A stretch of 64,000 nucleotides of DNA from Rhodobacter ferrooxidans (GCF_000176015.1 NZ_ACYY01000001.1:186001-250000); one strand, 5' to 3'; shown: positions 16,125 through 26,209, numbered from the stretch's first letter. Notes: generated from the letters alone by a model not told the origin. Translations and numbers: made by a program.

Positions 16125-17726
16125 TCATTCGGCCGGAACAGCCGCGGGAGCCGTTGCCCGAACGGGCGCAGACGTCACGGTTTTCCACAGATTGTAGCAC
16201 ATGATCAGCCCGCCGGTGAGGTAGAGAAGCCCCCCCACGCCGCGCGTCACGAGCATCGGATACTTGGCAGAGACGGTGTCGGCGAAGGCGTTGACCAGGA
16301 AGCCGTTGGCATCCACTTCACGCCACATCAGGCCTTCCATGATGCCCGAGACCCACATGGCCGAGGCGTAAAGCACGATACCGATGGTCGCCAGCCAGAA
16401 GTGCCAGTTGACCAAGGCAAGGCTGTAAAGCCGTTCCTTGTTCCACAGCCGCGGCGTCAGGAAATACAGCGCGCCGAAGGTGATCATGCCGTTCCAGCCC
16501 AGTGCGCCGGAATGAACGTGGCCCACGGTCCAGTCGGTATAGTGCGACAGGCTGTTGACCGCGCGGATCGACATCATCGGGCCTTCGAAGGTGGACATGC
16601 CGTAAAAGCCGATCGACATCACCATCATCCGGATCACCGGGTCGGTGCGCAACTTGTCCCAGGCGCCCGAAAGCGTCATCAGACCGTTGATCATGCCACC
16701 CCACGACGGCATCCACAGCATGATCGAGAACACCATGCCCAGCGTGCCGGCCCAGTCGGGCAATGCCGTGTAGTGCAGGTGGTGCGGACCAGCCCAGATG
16801 TACATGAAGATCAGTGCCCAGAAGTGGATGATCGACAGCTTGTAGCTATAGACCGGCCGCTCGGCCTGTTTCGGCACGAAGTAGTACATCATGCCCAGGA
16901 AGCCTGCGGTCAGGAAGAAGCCCACGGCGTTGTGGCCATACCACCACTGCACCATGGCATCCTGCACGCCGCCGGTGATCTGCACCGACTGCGACGACAG
17001 GAAGCTGACCGGAATGGCCAGATTGTTGCCGATGTGCAGCATGGCAATGGTCAGGATGAAGGACAAGTAGAACCAGTTGGCGACATAGATGTGGGGTTCT
17101 TTGCGGTTGAACAGCGTGCCCATGAAGACTGCCAGGAAGGCAACCCAGACCACGACGATCCACCAGTCGATATACCAGACGGTCTCGGCGTATTCCTTGG
17201 ACTGGGTGCCCCCCAGAACATACGAGGTCGCCGCCATGACGATCATCAACTGCCAGCCCCAGAACACGAACCAGCCCAGATTGCCGCCCCAAAGCCGCGT
17301 GGCGCAGGTGCGCTGCACGACATAAAACGCGCTCATGATCAGGCCGTTGCCGCCAAAGGCGAAAATCACGGCCGAGGTGTGCAGTGGCCGCAAGCGGCCA
17401 AAGTTCAGAATTCCCTGCGCCCACTCGGGGTTCAGCGACGGAAAGGCCAGCTGAAACGCGATCAGCACCCCCATCGAGAAGCCGATCACGGCCCAGAACG
17501 CCGTGGCGATCACGCCTGCGCGCACCACCCCGTCCATGTATTCGAGTTTAGATGCGCGAACCTTGACCCCGCCCATGCTGCGCAACGTCCAGATGAACGT
17601 CAGCACGGCAGCAAGCATGACCACGATTGCGTTGACCAGGTAGGGCAGGTCGTGCGCCTGGCTGGCAGCATAGCCAGCCAAGACCGCAACCAGGCCCAAA
17701 ACGACCAGTTTAACGTAATCCCACAT
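16125..17726 (-). CDS. ccoN: cbb3-type cytochrome c oxidase subunit I (catalytic)
   Basis: CcoN is the heme b / heme b3-CuB catalytic subunit of the high-affinity terminal oxidase, with about 12 or more membrane helices in 533 residues. Conserved histidine-bearing stretches include [35 protein letters not shown] and [15 protein letters not shown], which supply heme and copper ligands. It is the first gene of ccoNOQP. A perfect FnrL box (17821-17834) lies upstream, centred about 41.5 bases before a plausible start, consistent with induction at low oxygen. Confidence 0.97.
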   Translation of the reverse strand: MWDYVKLVVLGLVAVLAGYAASQAHDLPYLVNAIVVMLAAVLTFIWTLRSMGGVKVRASKLEYMDGVVRAGVIATAFWAVIGFSMGVLIAFQLAFPSLNPEWAQGILNFGRLRPLHTSAVIFAFGGNGLIMSAFYVVQRTCATRLWGGNLGWFVFWGWQLMIVMAATSYVLGGTQSKEYAETVWYIDWWIVVVWVAFLAVFMGTLFNRKEPHIYVANWFYLSFILTIAMLHIGNNLAIPVSFLSSQSVQITGGVQDAMVQWWYGHNAVGFFLTAGFLGMMYYFVPKQAERPVYSYKLSIIHFWALIFMYIWAGPHHLHYTALPDWAGTLGMVFSIMLWMPSWGGMINGLMTLSGAWDKLRTDPVIRMMVMSIGFYGMSTFEGPMMSIRAVNSLSHYTDWTVGHVHSGALGWNGMITFGALYFLTPRLWNKERLYSLALVNWHFWLATIGIVLYASAMWVSGIMEGLMWREVDANGFLVNAFADTVSAKYPMLVTRGVGGLLYLTGGLIMCYNLWKTVTSAPVRATAPAAVPAE

Positions 17727-17820
17727 TTTGCGTCCCTTCGTCTTGTCCCGGTCCGAGTCTTCATCCAGCCGGGCACTTTTGCGACGCCTACGGTATTGAC
17801 TGCGGCAACGGGACGCAACC

Positions 17821-17834
17821 TTGATCTATGTCAA
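17821..17834. promoter_or_regulatory. FnrL box 1 (ccoN side)
   Basis: TTGATCTATGTCAA matches the TTGAT-N4-GTCAA consensus of Rhodobacterales FnrL. If it activates ccoN at -41.5, the transcription start is near 17786 and a weak AATACC -10 sits at the right place. Confidence 0.85.
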
Positions 17835-17863
17835 TTAACGAGTGAATTACCTGACGAAACAGG

Positions 17864-17877
17864 TTGATCAAGGTCAA
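17864..17877. promoter_or_regulatory. FnrL box 2 (usp side)
   Basis: TTGATCAAGGTCAA is a second full FnrL consensus match, 30 bases from box 1. At -41.5 geometry for the divergent usp gene it predicts a start near 17912, with CCTAAG as a weak -10. Each divergent gene thus seems to have its own box. Confidence 0.85.
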
Positions 17878-17937
17878 TGCAACAAGGCATTTGTCACCCT
17901 AAGGTGAACCATGACGGATCATTGAAGGAGCCCGGCC

Positions 17938-18786
17938 ATGGCCTACAAATCCCTGACCACCATCATCACCAATGCCGACAAAGCTGCGGCTACGGTTGCG
18001 GGGGCGGCGCAACTGGCGCTGGCGCTGGATGCGCATCTTGACGTGCTGACCCTGGGCATCGACCGCACCCAGGTGGGATACTCCTATGTCGGCGGCGGTG
18101 CCGTGCTGTTGCAGGTCGCCACCGAACGCGCCGAAGCCGACGCCAAAGCCGCCGAAGATGCGGCCAAGGCGGCGGTCGAGGCGCAGCCGCTGACGCTGCA
18201 TGCCACGGTGGAAAGTGCCATCGCGCAACTGGGCGGGCTGGCCGATCTGGTGGCAATCCGGGCGCGGTTCAGCGATCTGGTGGTGGTGCCGCGGCCCTAT
18301 GGCCCGGGCCAGGGCCCCGAGGCCGAGGCGGTGGTGGAAGCCGCGATGTTCGAAGGTCAGGCACCGGTGCTGGTGCTGCCCGACGGCGGCCTGCCCGACG
18401 GCAAGCTGCCCAGCCGGGTAGTGATCGGCTGGAACCAAAGCCGCGAGGCGATGGTGGCGGTGCGCCGTGCCCTGCCGCTGCTGAAGAAGGCGGCGCTGGT
18501 GAATATCGTGGTGATCGACCCGCCGACGCATGGGCCGGAACGCTCGGACCCCGGCGGAGCGCTGTGTCAGATGCTGGTGCGGCACGGCGTGCATGCCGAA
18601 GTGTCGGTGCTGGCCCGCACCTTGCCCAAGGTTTCCGAAGTGCTGATGCGGCATATCCGCGATCTGAATGCCGACCTGCTGGTGATCGGCGCCTATGGAC
18701 ACTCGCGCTTCCGCGAAGCGATTCTGGGCGGCGCCACCCGCAACCTGCTGGAACAGGCGCAGGTGCCGGTGTTCCTGGCGCATTGA
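17938..18786 (+). CDS. Universal stress protein, two-domain
   Basis: This 282-residue cytosolic protein starts at ATG 17938 with GGAG eight bases upstream. It has two UspA-like halves: the first from YKSLTTIITNADKAAATVAGAAQLA, the second from SRVVIGWNQSREAMVAVRRALPLL. The C-terminus VIGAYGHSRFREAILGGATRNLLEQAQVP carries the G-x2-G-x9-G-[ST] nucleotide-binding motif. It probably supports survival under low oxygen or energy stress. The upstream FnrL box and the divergent ccoN fit this. Confidence 0.92.
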   Translation: MAYKSLTTIITNADKAAATVAGAAQLALALDAHLDVLTLGIDRTQVGYSYVGGGAVLLQVATERAEADAKAAEDAAKAAVEAQPLTLHATVESAIAQLGGLADLVAIRARFSDLVVVPRPYGPGQGPEAEAVVEAAMFEGQAPVLVLPDGGLPDGKLPSRVVIGWNQSREAMVAVRRALPLLKKAALVNIVVIDPPTHGPERSDPGGALCQMLVRHGVHAEVSVLARTLPKVSEVLMRHIRDLNADLLVIGAYGHSRFREAILGGATRNLLEQAQVPVFLAH

Positions 18787-18804
18787 ACGGCATGGAACGG
18801 GGCA

Positions 18805-18839
18805 GCCGCCGGGCCGGGCATCGAGCCCGCCCCGGCGGC
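18805..18839. terminator. Hairpin between convergent usp and fnrL
   Basis: GCCGCCGGG (18805-18813) pairs perfectly with CCCGGCGGC (18831-18839), and an inner CGGGC/GCCCG extends the stem, leaving a five-base loop. It is very GC-rich without a T-tract. It lies in the 90-base gap between two convergent genes and could serve both strands. Confidence 0.65.
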
Positions 18840-18876
18840 GCTGTCGCGGATCAAACTTGAAACGTCGCGGCGGCTG

Positions 18877-19623
18877 TCAGACCAGATAGCCGCCATCGTT
18901 GTCGTCGCCGGCTTCTTCCAGCAGGCGGTCGAAATCGGGCACCGTCACATGGCGGTTGCCCTCCAGCGAGATCACGTCATCGCGCTTCAGCGCCGAAACC
19001 TGACGGCTGACGGTTTCGAGCGTCAGGCCCAGATAATCGGCCATCTCCTCGCGGGTCAGCGGCAGGTCGAACACCAGCGCGCCCTTGGGCGAGCGCAGCT
19101 TCAGCGCGGCATCGCGGCGGGCGATGATCGCCAGCAGGCTGGCAATTTTTTCCCGCGCGGTCTTGCGACCCAGAAGCAGCATCCACTCGCGCGCGGCGTC
19201 CAGCTCGTCCAGCGTCATCTCCAGCAGGCGCTGGCCGATGTGCGGCGTCGCCAGCATCATTTCCTCGAACGGTTTCTTGCGGAAGCAGCACATCACCAGA
19301 TCGGTGGTGGCGGTCACGTCATAGGCCGCCGAGGCGCGCCCGGGCCGCCCGACGAAATCCGAAGGCAGCAAAAGCCCCACCATCTGCCGCCGACCGTCTT
19401 CCATGGTCTGCGTCAAAGTGGCGATTCCCGTGACAACCGAGCCGACAAAATCCATCCGGTCGCCCGACCAGATCACCGGCTGACCGGCCTGATAGCTGCG
19501 GTAAAACTTGATTTGTTCAAGCTTTCCAAGCTCGTCGGCATCACACCGCGCGCAGACTGCGCGATGCCGGATGGGGCAATCGCTGCACTCTTGGTGAACG
19601 AACTGTGCGTCGTGGACGGCCAT
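18877..19623 (-). CDS. fnrL: FNR-type oxygen-sensing transcription regulator
   Basis: FnrL is the [4Fe-4S] global regulator of low-oxygen gene expression. It is a 248-residue CRP/FNR protein. N-terminal cysteines C13, C16, C24 and C27 plus C112/C113 supply candidate cluster ligands. A cNMP-like beta-barrel, a long dimer helix and a helix-turn-helix follow. The recognition helix contains ETVSRQVSAL, with the E-SR residues that read TTGAT sites. Its own upstream region contains a perfect FnrL box only about 21 bases from the start codon, suggesting autorepression. Confidence 0.96.
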   Translation of the reverse strand: MAVHDAQFVHQECSDCPIRHRAVCARCDADELGKLEQIKFYRSYQAGQPVIWSGDRMDFVGSVVTGIATLTQTMEDGRRQMVGLLLPSDFVGRPGRASAAYDVTATTDLVMCCFRKKPFEEMMLATPHIGQRLLEMTLDELDAAREWMLLLGRKTAREKIASLLAIIARRDAALKLRSPKGALVFDLPLTREEMADYLGLTLETVSRQVSALKRDDVISLEGNRHVTVPDFDRLLEEAGDDNDGGYLV

Positions 19624-19637
19624 GCTTGAGCTTTCGT

Positions 19638-19651
19638 TTGATCTGCATCAA
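19638..19651. promoter_or_regulatory. FnrL box between fnrL and hemN
   Basis: TTGATCTGCATCAA is a full FNR consensus match. Its centre (19644.5) is 41.5 bases from the A of the hemN ATG. Its distance to the fnrL start codon is only about 21 bases. It therefore suits activation of hemN and steric repression of fnrL. Confidence 0.85.
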
Positions 19652-19685
19652 AGTCAGTGCCAAGTTTACACATCAGTGTCGGAAT

Positions 19686-21041
19686 ATGAATACTGAATCG
19701 CAACTTAAACAGCTTGGGCTGTTCGATGCTCGTGTGCCGCGGTACACCAGCTACCCCACGGCGCCACATTTTGGTGCCGCTGTTGGCCATGATCTGTTCT
19801 CGGATTGGGTCGAAGCCATCCCGGCAGGATCGTCGGTATCGCTTTATCTGCACGTGCCTTTTTGCCGAAGGTTGTGCTGGTTCTGCGCTTGCCGCACCCA
19901 GGGCACCAGCAGCGACGAGCCGGTGCGCGCTTACGCCCGCGTGCTGAAGGCCGAGATCGCGCTGTTGAAGGCGCGGCTGGCCCCCGGTGTCCATTTGTCG
20001 CGGCTGCACTGGGGTGGCGGCACGCCGACGCTGTTGCAGCCCGACATGATCCGCGACCTGGCCGCCACGATCTTCGACGCCGTGCCGATGGGGCCGGGGG
20101 CCGAGTTCTCGGTCGAGATCGACCCGAACGAGGTGGATGACGCGCGGCTTGACGCGCTGGCCCAGTCGGGGATGAACCGCGCCTCGATCGGGGTGCAGGA
20201 TTTCGACCCGATGATCCAGAAGGTGATCGGCCGCGAGCAAAGCTTCGAGCTGACCAAGCAGGTGGCTGATGCCATCCGCGCGCGGGGCGTGAAAAGCCTG
20301 AATGCCGACATCCTGTATGGCCTGCCGCACCAGACCCAGGCCCGCATCACCGATTCGGTGCAGAAGCTGCTGGCGCTGTCGCCCGACCGGGTGGCGCTGT
20401 ATGGCTATGCGCATGTGCCGTGGATGTCGCGGCGGCAGCAGATGATCCCGGGCGATGCGATGCCCTCGGCGGAAGACCGCCTGAAGCTGTTCGAAACCGC
20501 GACCCGGTTGTTCATGGCCGATGGCTACCGCGAAATCGGCATCGACCACTTCGCGCTGCCCACCGATGGCATGGCGATTGCCGCCGCCAACGGCACGCTG
20601 CGGCGCAACTTCCAGGGCTATACCGACGACACCTCGCCGGTGCTGATCGGGCTTGGTGCCTCGTCGATCTCGCGGTTTCCGCAGGGCTTTGCACAGAACC
20701 TGTCGGGCACGTCGGATTACACCAAGGCGATCCGGGCCGGGCATTTCTCGACCCATCGTGGCCATGTGTTCGAAGGCGAGGACAAGGTGCGCGGCCGGAT
20801 CATCGAGGCGCTGATGTGCGACTTCAAGGTGAACCGCGAAGAGCTGATCCGCGATTTCGGGGTGACGGCGGAGTGGGTGCAGACCCAGTTCCGCAAGGCC
20901 GCCGATGCCTTCCCCGACATGGTGAAGCTGGACGAGACGGGTCTCAGCCTGCCGGTGCGGGCGCGGCCCTTGTCGCGGATGATCGCGCGCACCTTCGACG
21001 CCTACGACCAAAGCAAGGCCAAACACTCCGCCGCGATCTGA
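19686..21041 (+). CDS. hemN: Oxygen-independent coproporphyrinogen III oxidase (radical SAM)
   Basis: HemN decarboxylates coproporphyrinogen III without O2, using S-adenosylmethionine. The 451-residue protein has YLHVPFC-RRLC-WFCAC with cluster cysteines C60, C64 and C67 plus C69, as in true HemN rather than HemW. HWGGGTPTLL, EIDPNE and the C-terminal HemN domain are also present. The ATG at 19686 almost coincides with the start predicted by the FnrL box, so the mRNA may be nearly leaderless. The ORF extends upstream but the extension would cross the FnrL box. Adjacent fnrL and hemN/hemZ is known in Rhodobacter. Confidence 0.95.
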   Translation: MNTESQLKQLGLFDARVPRYTSYPTAPHFGAAVGHDLFSDWVEAIPAGSSVSLYLHVPFCRRLCWFCACRTQGTSSDEPVRAYARVLKAEIALLKARLAPGVHLSRLHWGGGTPTLLQPDMIRDLAATIFDAVPMGPGAEFSVEIDPNEVDDARLDALAQSGMNRASIGVQDFDPMIQKVIGREQSFELTKQVADAIRARGVKSLNADILYGLPHQTQARITDSVQKLLALSPDRVALYGYAHVPWMSRRQQMIPGDAMPSAEDRLKLFETATRLFMADGYREIGIDHFALPTDGMAIAAANGTLRRNFQGYTDDTSPVLIGLGASSISRFPQGFAQNLSGTSDYTKAIRAGHFSTHRGHVFEGEDKVRGRIIEALMCDFKVNREELIRDFGVTAEWVQTQFRKAADAFPDMVKLDETGLSLPVRARPLSRMIARTFDAYDQSKAKHSAAI

Positions 21042-21047
21042 CGGCGG

Positions 21048-21117
21048 GCTCTTCACTCCCTAGCGGGCGTTCATCGCAGTCCAGCGAGGAATGCCCGTCA
21101 GGGCTGAGGAGCGGCCC
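21048..21117. repeat. Convergent-end intergenic repeat, copy 1
   Basis: This 70-bp element shares GCTCTTC, TCATCGC, CCAGCGA, GTCAGGGC and GAGCGGCC blocks, in order, with 53467-53535. Both copies sit between convergent genes. It contains a weak GTTCATC/GAGGAGC inverted pairing, and the right part overlaps the last codons of the glycosyltransferase gene. The function is unknown; termination is possible. Confidence 0.6.
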
Positions 21118-22342
21118 GTTTGGAGCCATGCTTTTCCACAAACTCCACCATTCGGGGCAGGCAATTCCCGCGCAGGTCATAGCCTTGCAGAATGGTATCG
21201 CGCGCGGCCTTGCGTTGCGCCGCAAACCGCTGCGGTTCCGCCAGCGCCTCGATCAGCGCCGCCGACCAGCCCGGCACGTCAAAGAAATCGACCAGCCGCC
21301 CGTTCACGCCATCGGTGATCAACTCCTGCACCGGGGCAGTGCGTGACCCGACCACCAGCGCGCCCGCCGACATCGCCTCCAGCATCGACCAGGACAGCAC
21401 GAAGGGGTAGGTGAGGTAGGCATGGGCGCGAGAAACCTGCATCAAGGCCACGAAGCTGGCATAGGGCACCTTGCCCATGAAATGCACCCGGGAAAGGTCA
21501 AGCTTTTCCGCCACTTCCGCCAGGAAAATCTGCTTCCAGCTTTGGCCAGAGGGCGCCGGGCGGCCATAGCTGACCTCGTCGCCGCCGACGATCACCACCT
21601 GGGCTTCGGGCCGCGCCGCCAGCACCGCAGGCAGGGCGCGCATGAACGTGTGATAGCCGCGGTAAGGTTCCAGATTGCGGTTGACGAAGGTCAGCACCTC
21701 GTCGCCCGCCCGCAAAACCTTGCCATCCGGCAGCGCGAAACTGGCCTGCGGATTGGGCACCATGACATCGGTATCGACGCCATCAAAGATCACCTCGATC
21801 CGGTCGCGCAGCACCGGCGGATAGGTTCCAGCCTGCCAGCGCGTCGGCGAAAGCCCGGCATCGGCGTGCAGCAGCGCCTGCCCCAGATGCGTGGTACGGC
21901 CCTGCGCCATCATCACCGCATCGAAACCGCCCTTGTCGAACTCGGGGTCAAAGCCGACATCGGCGCCCTGACCGCGGTAATAGAACTCGGCATAGACCAG
22001 CAGTTTCGCCGTCGGCCAGACCTCTTTCAGAAACAGCGTCTCGCCCCAGCCGGAATGGCCGAAGATCACGTCGGGCACATAGCCCTTCTGGTCGCGCAAT
22101 TGCACGGCGGCGCGGGCCACGGTCACGCCGCGGTCGCTCATCTGGGTATAGCTGCGGCCCAACCGCGTCACCGCCGGGTCGGGAACGGGGGTGGAGTGGC
22201 GGTATTTCAGCACCGGAATCGCCGAAGCGCGGTTGTTGGCGCTGTCGGTCAGCGCCAGGCAGTCATGGCCGCGGCGCTGCATCTCGGGCGCCAGATGCAG
22301 GAACTGGCCGGGGAAATTCTGATGCACGAACAGGATCTTCAC
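21098..22342 (-). CDS. GT4-family glycosyltransferase
   Basis: This 414-residue predicted retaining glycosyltransferase starts at a GTG (MKILFVHQNFPGQF) nine bases after the yejF stop. It has the GT-B architecture: an N-terminal acceptor domain, NRNLEPYRGYHTFMRALP at the start of the donor domain, then VVIVGGDEVSYG and PFVLSWSMLEAMSAGALVVGS near the donor-binding site (EAM...G). The family uses nucleotide-sugar donors. The acceptor is unknown; polysaccharide or lipid glycosylation are candidates. Its tight link to the Yej transporter is odd and may be only co-transcription. Confidence 0.9.
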   Translation of the reverse strand: MKILFVHQNFPGQFLHLAPEMQRRGHDCLALTDSANNRASAIPVLKYRHSTPVPDPAVTRLGRSYTQMSDRGVTVARAAVQLRDQKGYVPDVIFGHSGWGETLFLKEVWPTAKLLVYAEFYYRGQGADVGFDPEFDKGGFDAVMMAQGRTTHLGQALLHADAGLSPTRWQAGTYPPVLRDRIEVIFDGVDTDVMVPNPQASFALPDGKVLRAGDEVLTFVNRNLEPYRGYHTFMRALPAVLAARPEAQVVIVGGDEVSYGRPAPSGQSWKQIFLAEVAEKLDLSRVHFMGKVPYASFVALMQVSRAHAYLTYPFVLSWSMLEAMSAGALVVGSRTAPVQELITDGVNGRLVDFFDVPGWSAALIEALAEPQRFAAQRKAARDTILQGYDLRGNCLPRMVEFVEKHGSKRAAPQP

Positions 22343-22351
22343 GGCCCACCC

Positions 22352-23950
22352 CTACCCGACCGTGCCGAAAGCCGCGGCCATCAGGGTGCGGGTGTAGTCG
22401 GTCTGCGGGGCGGCAAACAGCGCCTGCGCCTCGCCCGCCTCGACCACGTCGCCATCCTTCATCACGATGACCTTGTGCGCCAGCGCCCGCACCACGCGCA
22501 GGTCGTGGCTGATGAACACATAGGCCAGCCCCCATTTGCGCTGCAATTCGCGCAACAACTCGACGATCTGCACCTGCACAGTCATGTCCAGGGCCGAGGT
22601 CGGCTCGTCCAGCACCACCAGTTTCGGGCGCAGGATCATGGCGCGGGCGATTGCCACCCTTTGGCGTTGGCCGCCGGAGAATTCATGCGGATAGCGGCCC
22701 ATGGCGGCAGGGTCCAGACCAACCTCGGTCATGATCTCGGCCACCATTTCGCGCCGATTCTGACCGGGGCGCACGCCATGCACCCCCAGCCCTTCGGCAA
22801 TGATCTGCTCCACCGTCATCCGCGGCGACAGGCTGCCGAACGGGTCCTGGAAAACGATCTGCATGTCGCGGCGCAAGCTGCGCATCTGCCGGGGCCGCCA
22901 GCCCTGCACGTTCTGGCCCAGAAACACCACCGGCCCATCCGCCGCAATCAGCCGCAGGATCGCCAGTGCCAGCGTGGTCTTGCCCGAGCCGCTTTCGCCC
23001 ACCACCCCCAAGGTTTCCCCCGCCCGCACGGTGATGCTGGCCTCGTTCACCGCCTTCACATGGCCAACGGTGCGGCGCAGCAAGCCGCGATGGATCGGAA
23101 ACCACACCCGCAGCTTTTCGGTGCGCAACACCTCGGGCGCATCGGCGGCCACTGGCAGCGGCAGGCCCTTGGCCTCGGCGGCCAGCAGTTTTTGCGTATA
23201 GGGGTGCTGCGGGTTGGCAAAGATTTCGGCCGCCGGCCCCTGCTCGACAATCTCGCCGCCCTGCATCACGCAGACCCGGTCGGCAATGCGCCGCACCACG
23301 CCAAGGTCATGGGTGATAAACAGCAGGCTCAGCCCCTCGCGCGCTTTCAGATCGGCCAGCAGGTCCAGGATTTGCGCCTGAATGGTGACATCCAGCGCCG
23401 TGGTCGGCTCGTCGGCGATCAACAGTTCCGGGCCGTTGGCCAGCGCCATGGCGATCATCACCCGCTGCCGCTGCCCCCCCGAAAGCTGATGCGGATAGGC
23501 CTCCAGCCGACTTTCCGCCTCGCGGATGCCGACCTTCTGCAACAACTCGATGATCCGCGCCCGCGCTGCCGCCCCGGTAATCCCCTGATGCAACGCCAGA
23601 CTTTCGCCCAACTGCCGCTGGATGCTGTGCAAGGGGTTCAGGCTGGTCATCGGTTCCTGAAAGATGAAGCTGATGTCGTTGCCGCGCACCTTGTGCAGCA
23701 GCGCCTTGTCGGCCCCGACCATTTCCTGCCCCAGATAGCGCACCGAGCCTGTGACCTCGGCACTGTCGGGCAGCAGCGCCACGGTGGAAAGCGCGGTGAC
23801 CGATTTGCCGGAACCGCTTTCGCCCACCAGGGCCACGGTTTCGCCCTTGGCCACGGTAAAGCTGACCTGTTTGACCGCGTCAATCACCCGGCCATCCTGC
23901 CGGAACCGCACGCTCAGGTTCTGCACCTCAAGCACTGTCGCCCCGCTCAT
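22352..23950 (-). CDS. yejF: Peptide/microcin ABC transporter, duplicated ATP-binding protein
   Basis: This 532-residue protein carries two OppD/OppF-type nucleotide-binding domains in one chain, as in YejF. Walker A motifs GESGSGKS (about 37) and GESGSGKTT (about 316), the ABC signatures LSGGQRQR and FSGGQRQR, and Walker B LIADEPT and VVLDEPT are all visible. It energises import of oligopeptides (in E. coli, microcin C and related peptides). Its ATG overlaps the yejE stop (ATGA). Confidence 0.95.
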   Translation of the reverse strand: MSGATVLEVQNLSVRFRQDGRVIDAVKQVSFTVAKGETVALVGESGSGKSVTALSTVALLPDSAEVTGSVRYLGQEMVGADKALLHKVRGNDISFIFQEPMTSLNPLHSIQRQLGESLALHQGITGAAARARIIELLQKVGIREAESRLEAYPHQLSGGQRQRVMIAMALANGPELLIADEPTTALDVTIQAQILDLLADLKAREGLSLLFITHDLGVVRRIADRVCVMQGGEIVEQGPAAEIFANPQHPYTQKLLAAEAKGLPLPVAADAPEVLRTEKLRVWFPIHRGLLRRTVGHVKAVNEASITVRAGETLGVVGESGSGKTTLALAILRLIAADGPVVFLGQNVQGWRPRQMRSLRRDMQIVFQDPFGSLSPRMTVEQIIAEGLGVHGVRPGQNRREMVAEIMTEVGLDPAAMGRYPHEFSGGQRQRVAIARAMILRPKLVVLDEPTSALDMTVQVQIVELLRELQRKWGLAYVFISHDLRVVRALAHKVIVMKDGDVVEAGEAQALFAAPQTDYTRTLMAAAFGTVG

Positions 23951-25053
23951 CGGAAGGTCTTTCTGGGGTCAAAGGCATCGCGCACGCCTTCGAAGATGAA
24001 GACCAGCAGGGACAGCATGATGGCAAAGGTGAAAAATGCGGTAAACGCCAGCCAGGGCGCCTGCAGGTTCTGCTTGGCTTGCTGGGTCAACTCGCCCAGC
24101 GACGGCGAGGATGACGGCAACCCGAAGCCCAGAAAATCCAGCGCCGCCAGCGAACCGATGGTGCCGGTGATGATGAACGGCAGGAAGGTCAGCGTGGCCA
24201 CCATGGCGTTGGGCAGCACATGGCGGAACATGATGACGATGTTCGATACCCCCAAGGCGCGGGCGGCCCGCACATATTCGAAATTCCGCGCCCGCAGGAA
24301 TTCGGCCCGCACCACACCGATCAGCGAGGTCCAGCCGAACAGCACCATCAGCCCCACCAGCAGCCAGAAGTTCATCTGCCAGATCGCGCCGACGATGATG
24401 ATGATGTAAAGGCTGGGGGTCGAGCCCCACAGCTCGATCACCCGCTGGAACAGCAGGTCCACCAGCCCGCCGAAATAGCCCTGCACGGCACCGGCGGCGA
24501 TTCCGATCACCGAGGTGAAGAAGGTCACGATCAGCGCGAAGGCCACCGACAGCCGGAAGCCGTAGATCACCCGCGCCAGCACGTCGCGCGCGGTATCGTC
24601 GGTGCCCAGCAGGTGCTGCGCGTCGGGCGGGGAAGGCGCCGCCACGCCGATATCGTTGATGGTGTTGTAGCTGTAGGGAATCGGCGGCCACAGGATCCAG
24701 CCGGTCTGCACCGGCTCGCCCGCCACGGTGCCACCCTCGGCCTCGGCCTTCACCGCTTCGGGGTCGTCCCAGCAGGCGGGGTTGCCTGCGGCCACGATCA
24801 GGCATTGCACCTCGGGGTCGCGGTAACCCGCCTCGGTGCGAAAATCACCGCCGAAGGTGGTTTCGGGGTAAAAGGTGGTGAAGGGCGTGTAGAAATCGCC
24901 GCGATAGCGCACCAGAAGCGGCTTGTCGTTGGCCAGCACCTCGGCAAACAGCGACAGGCCGAACAGCAGCGCAAACAGCCACAGCGACCACAGCGCCCGC
25001 CGGTTGGCCTTGAAGTTGCGCCAGCGGCGCTGGTTCAGGGGGGAAAGGGCCAT
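23947..25053 (-). CDS. yejE: Peptide ABC transporter permease YejE
   Basis: This 368-residue inner-membrane permease starts at ATG 25053, one base after the yejB stop with GGGGA upstream. A 15-residue extension inside yejB was rejected. The N-terminus, SPLNQRRWRNFKANRRALWSLW followed by VLANDKPLLVRYRG, is the characteristic YejE signature. A periplasmic insertion separates helix 1 from the permease core. The core contains the EAA-type loop ARALGVSNIVIMFRHVLPNA. Confidence 0.95.
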   Translation of the reverse strand: MALSPLNQRRWRNFKANRRALWSLWLFALLFGLSLFAEVLANDKPLLVRYRGDFYTPFTTFYPETTFGGDFRTEAGYRDPEVQCLIVAAGNPACWDDPEAVKAEAEGGTVAGEPVQTGWILWPPIPYSYNTINDIGVAAPSPPDAQHLLGTDDTARDVLARVIYGFRLSVAFALIVTFFTSVIGIAAGAVQGYFGGLVDLLFQRVIELWGSTPSLYIIIIVGAIWQMNFWLLVGLMVLFGWTSLIGVVRAEFLRARNFEYVRAARALGVSNIVIMFRHVLPNAMVATLTFLPFIITGTIGSLAALDFLGFGLPSSSPSLGELTQQAKQNLQAPWLAFTAFFTFAIMLSLLVFIFEGVRDAFDPRKTFR

Positions 25054-25054
25054 G

Positions 25055-26209
25055 CTATCCCCGCGTCTCGAAATCAATGCGCGGGTCGATCCAGACATAC
25101 ATCAGGTCGGACAGGATCCCCACCACCAGCCCCAGCAGGCCGAACACGAACAGCGTGCCGAACACCACCGGATAATCGCGCGCCACCGCCGCCTCGAACC
25201 CCAGCCTTCCCAGCCCGTCCAGCGAAAAGATCGTCTCGATGATCAGGCTGCCGCCGAAGAACACCGAGATGAACACCGCGGGAAACGAGGCGATGACGAT
25301 CAGCATGGCGTTGCGGAACACATGGCCGTAAAGCACCCGGCGTTCGCTTAACCCCTTGGCCCGCGCGGTCATCACGTATTGCTTGCGAATTTCCTCCAGG
25401 AAGCTGTTCTTGGTCAGCAGCGTCAGCGTGGCAAAGCTGGAGATGGTCGAGGCCAGCACCGGCAGGGCGATGTGCCACAGATAGTCGGTGGCCTTGCCCA
25501 ACAGCGACAACTGGTCGAAATTCTCGCTGGTCAGCCCGCGCAGGGGGAACCACTGGTAGTAGGAACCACCGGCGAACACCACCAGCAGCAGAATGGCGAA
25601 CAGAAAGCCCGGGATGGCATAGCCGACGATGATGGCACCGCTTGTCCAGGTATCGAACCTTGACCCGTCCCGCACCGCCTTGGCAATCCCTAACGGAATC
25701 GAGATCAAATAGGCGATCAGCGTTGACCACAGCCCCAGCGAGATCGACACCGGCATCTTTTCCTTGACCAGATCCAGCACCGAGATCGAGCGGAAATAGC
25801 TTTCGCCGAAATCGAAGCGGGCGTAGTTGCCCATCATGATGCCAAAGCGTTCGGCCATCGGAATGGCCTCCTTGCGGCACTCGGGCGCCTTGGTGCTGGG
25901 CTTGCCGGTGAAGCCCGGCTCGCAGACGATGCGGGCAAAGCCGAACTGGCGTTCCAGCTCGTCGATGAACTCGGGCGGCAGGCCTCGGGCGCCGACATAG
26001 CGTTCATCGGTGCCCGCGGTGTCCAGCCCGGCCCCGGCATCGCCGCCACCGCCGATCGACTGGAACACGTCGCCGCCGCCTTCCAGCCGCGCCAGAACCT
26101 GTTCCACCGGACCACCGGGCACGAACTGGGTCAGGGCGAAGTTGATCATCATGATCCCGATCAGCGTCGGGATGACAAGCAACAACCGCCGGAGAATATA
26201 GGCACCCAT
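25055..26209 (-). CDS. yejB: Peptide ABC transporter permease YejB
   Basis: This 384-residue permease opens with [19 protein letters not shown] and [17 protein letters not shown], typical of YejB. The family-specific periplasmic insert with [16 protein letters not shown] follows. The EAA-like loop [23 protein letters not shown] couples to the ATPase. It pairs with YejE to form the channel. It starts 38 bases after the yejA stop in the yejABEF order. Confidence 0.95.
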   Translation of the reverse strand: MGAYILRRLLLVIPTLIGIMMINFALTQFVPGGPVEQVLARLEGGGDVFQSIGGGGDAGAGLDTAGTDERYVGARGLPPEFIDELERQFGFARIVCEPGFTGKPSTKAPECRKEAIPMAERFGIMMGNYARFDFGESYFRSISVLDLVKEKMPVSISLGLWSTLIAYLISIPLGIAKAVRDGSRFDTWTSGAIIVGYAIPGFLFAILLLVVFAGGSYYQWFPLRGLTSENFDQLSLLGKATDYLWHIALPVLASTISSFATLTLLTKNSFLEEIRKQYVMTARAKGLSERRVLYGHVFRNAMLIVIASFPAVFISVFFGGSLIIETIFSLDGLGRLGFEAAVARDYPVVFGTLFVFGLLGLVVGILSDLMYVWIDPRIDFETRG

